From the NCBI GenBank assembly GCA_002371615.1, contig DFGA01000064.1, forward strand, positions 1-64,000: a stretch of 64,000 nt of DNA. The letters run 5' to 3'. Positions 63,501 through 64,000 of this stretch are shown in pieces (within the stretch, counting starts at the first letter, position 1; each line of letters starts with the position of its first letter). Source of the stretch: Lachnospiraceae bacterium UBA3762. GTDB lineage: Bacteria > Bacillota > Clostridia > Lachnospirales > Lachnospiraceae. The notes below the pieces were generated by a model that was given only the letters and a program-made list of their open reading frames with translations, did not search any database and had not been told where the DNA came from. A program made the position numbers and the translations under genes.

Positions 63501-63576
63501 GGCATATATCGAAGGAATAAGGACTTTTGGCGATGAGATCATGCTTCCCGCATTCATGCTCAAGTATTTCAATTAA
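60502..63576 (+). CDS. Secreted C69 dipeptidase-like protein lacking the nucleophile, with long acidic C-terminal region
   Basis: A 1024-residue exported protein. A signal peptide (1-27, ending AYA) precedes a peptidase C69 (U34)-like domain to about residue 480: GIYVGKDVSTEGT, an ENFTGHQYVAAKLPDD region and FFRNRFEGTPYDL. In active C69 enzymes a Cys follows the signal directly and is the N-terminal nucleophile; here that place is Gly28 (AYAGTGIYVGK). The C-terminal half is very acidic (Glu/Asp/Ala/Thr) with two tandem-repeat tracts and helical segments, ending without an anchor motif. It may be a binding or structural protein. Start at 60502 after AGGGAGAG. Confidence 0.8.
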   Translation: MKGLSKILAGASVLYLCIATGTLSAYAGTGIYVGKDVSTEGTTLVGISTEADTGMASIPVVLDEGLIGKGDVIESSNGYSYELPEDSAKMTIVKMMGYTDYAGWTSCASNGNGVSVITGLTTDCNIDAMSADPFVDDGISEEVIAKVLCASSETAKEAVDLLCSIYDKTGAAAAETVFITDPEGAWVVENFTGHQYVAAKLPDDKIATFANDPIIKTVDLNDPDTIVSENLLTLPEENDFAVYDDDKNLDLILTYNYDSSYNDESHLRGWVGHDLFAPSEELKYDPEDGYDMFFAPDDKVSLNQAFSFFRNRFEGTPYDLRDEDNRVYYGINNQTVGNVNLIQVFDDVPAAMSSVVWTTPSNPTASPFIPVPAFAGSLPDSFSTDITDDVYTEGIAQFEFAKLNSTIYPKREVYGASVRQYWEGMEAVGVNDITEAMRGEWKTEYEKSPDEAAGKADEYIDTIVGRALDDCTRISGQLDWYLFRNGVKSSAVPDDEIDPFECEFNVLAYARANGWETSTKDGVFIATKGDRKIEVVTEGSEEGRVTFTGFDNEKLLEDFMSAGVQADENGEAEAEVTEDEAPDAEPEESLTEDVEDTTKDEPEKASDEIAETAQDEIAETAQDEEDKPAETEEITEETKEEAARDVTRAAAEQIEVDTIAALGEFFDEKIANIPRDGWAEGEIAKEINSVSKGVVDIIGKYFDGDVEKLIGMDYEKLGAEILTDEDVAKVGDEIVATGMDLSALLEKYFLSLYEDVSGDIESGRLTQQGAEKILVEAEGDIEGIATLYLEGIEGQFAEVFNTEMTDEELEDVIRELSEASLQIMEDYGGLDLDALGLGDIDINDLSEADIDVVITLNEMDDDVIKGLSDLLGVDVRSILNQYMDAINNSGTNVKIIEENHENQEADSAPDPIIMAAIEEQEALAEDDAVIPQEVIDVLNEAIIEAAEARGETVDESMLAISPDKTESTPEAESAPETESAPETKTGDMSEEEVPSGDEYTAYIEGIRTFGDEIMLPAFMLKYFN
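62320..62367 (+). repeat. 24-bp tandem repeat in the C69-like gene
   Basis: Two identical 24-bp units beginning GACGAAATAGC, encoding DEIAETAQ twice, plus a partial third. Length variation between strains by slippage is likely (inference). Confidence 0.9.
63397..63450 (+). repeat. 18-bp tandem repeat in the C69-like gene
   Basis: Three 18-bp units, the last two identical (GAGAGTGCACCGGAGACA), encoding ESTPEA, ESAPET, ESAPET. Confidence 0.9.
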
Positions 63577-63584
63577 TTTTCTAC

Positions 63585-63611
63585 TTGCTTTTTTGTTCCG
63601 ATTCGTATAAT
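63585..63611 (+). promoter_or_regulatory. tRNA-Glu promoter
   Basis: TTGCTT (63585-63590), 15-bp spacer, TATAAT (63606-63611), 12 bases before the tRNA. Confidence 0.6.
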
Positions 63612-63623
63612 ATGGTCAAGTAC

Positions 63624-63695
63624 GGCTCGTTGGTCAAGCGGTTAAGACGCCGCCCTCTCACGGCGGAAACAGGGGTTCGATTCCCCTACGAGCTG
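63624..63695 (+). tRNA. tRNA-Glu(CTC)
   Basis: A 72-nt cloverleaf. Acceptor GGCTCGT pairs with ACGAGCT (a G-U at the first position); the D-arm TGGTCAAGCGGTTAAGAC is typical of tRNA-Glu; stem CCGCC/GGCGG encloses CTCTCAC with anticodon CTC; the T-arm reads GGGGTTCGATTCCCC. CCA is not encoded. It reads GAG. Confidence 0.93.
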
Positions 63696-63725
63696 CTTAC
63701 TGTATTGATATTACGAACGAAAGAG

Positions 63726-63759
63726 CCTCAGGGTTGCATGGCAAACCTTGAGGTTTTTT
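63726..63759 (+). terminator. Intrinsic terminator after tRNA-Glu
   Basis: CCTCAGGGTT and AACCTTGAGG form a 10-bp stem (one G-U) around an 8-nt loop, followed by six T. Confidence 0.9.
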
Positions 63760-63798
63760 GGAATAATGACATAATTGGTATTTGAAAGGCAGATAACG

Positions 63799-64000
63799 AT
63801 GCTTAAACTTGAAAATATTACTCTGAACCTTCCGGAGAAGGACAATCTGCTCCGCGATGTGAGCCTGTCGATCAACCCCGGAAAGCTAACTGTAATTACG
63901 GGGCCGAACGGAGGAGGCAAGACAAGTCTTGCCAAGATAATTGCCGGACTGTATGTTCCTACCTCCGGGCGTATAATTCTCGATGATGAGGATATTACAC
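63799..64000 (+). CDS. ABC ATPase, SufC-like, N-terminal part (continues beyond window)
   Basis: The first 67 residues of an ATP-binding cassette protein. VITGPNGGGKTSLAKIIAG is the Walker A region; the double-Gly PNGGGK form and PTSGRIILDDEDIT resemble SufC, the ATPase of the SUF iron-sulfur assembly complex, more than transporter ATPases. The partner (SufB/SufD-like) would lie outside the window. Family is certain, SufC subtype is inferred. Confidence 0.75.
   Translation, partial: MLKLENITLNLPEKDNLLRDVSLSINPGKLTVITGPNGGGKTSLAKIIAGLYVPTSGRIILDDEDIT

Noticed and set aside
1..64000. CRISPR array, prophage, insertion sequence or rRNA
   Set aside because: No regularly spaced repeats, transposase, integrase or rRNA sequence was recognised in the window.

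Overview
The window looks like a chromosomal segment from a Gram-positive anaerobe of the class Clostridia, most probably Lachnospiraceae (Butyrivibrio-like; the genus is a guess). Pointers are a cellobiose 2-epimerase close in sequence to the Ruminococcus albus enzyme, DUF1836 beside DegV, an ANTAR regulator beside a glutamine-synthetase-like gene, YolD with a Y-family polymerase, ECF S-components, and an abundance of cyclic-di-GMP proteins. Gene density is high, with many 4-11 nt overlaps.

Layout. 1-4.6 kb: a MntA/HepT toxin-antitoxin pair, two lipoproteins (one a GH25 muramidase) and a hipBA locus with palindromic operators. 4.6-18 kb: a diguanylate cyclase, a 2-hydroxyacid dehydrogenase, a truncated GGDEF-protein remnant, two ECF S-components (one QueT), an acyltransferase, an SPFH protein with a small membrane partner, lipid kinase plus patatin, an SGNH esterase next to a LacI-type-sensor/GGDEF protein, DUF1836, DegV and a MATE transporter. 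18-28.6 kb: a Nudix-YfiH fusion, purA, a lipoprotein, cellobiose 2-epimerase, tRNA-Leu(AAG), a tiny protein ending in a FliM-like CheY-binding motif, a LexA-controlled YolD/Y-polymerase operon, a Nudix hydrolase and a second MATE transporter. 28.6-36 kb: a nitrogen block made of an amino-acid permease fused to GGDEF-REC-GGDEF-EAL, a glutamine-synthetase-like protein with an altered active site, an ANTAR protein and DapL. 36-41 kb: amino-sugar genes (HTH-GlmM, a beta-helix protein, NagB, GlmS). 41-50 kb: purC, purB and an F-type ATP synthase operon. 50-64 kb: an acyltransferase, a hybrid histidine kinase, citrate synthase-nudC-folE-flavoprotein-lipid kinase, a secreted C69-like protein, tRNA-Glu and the start of a SufC-like ATPase.

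Most remarkable: the ATP synthase has no separate delta gene. The delta C-terminal domain is fused to the N-terminus of alpha, and subunit c carries an apparent signal peptide. Next are the permease/c-di-GMP fusion and the glutamine-synthetase homologue lacking residues for ammonium, ATP and catalysis. A 110-bp element occurs twice in opposite orientation with one mismatch, once inside the atp operon, and a 28-bp palindromic repeat supplies the end of hipA. Several genes appear leaderless behind TGn-extended -10 promoters.
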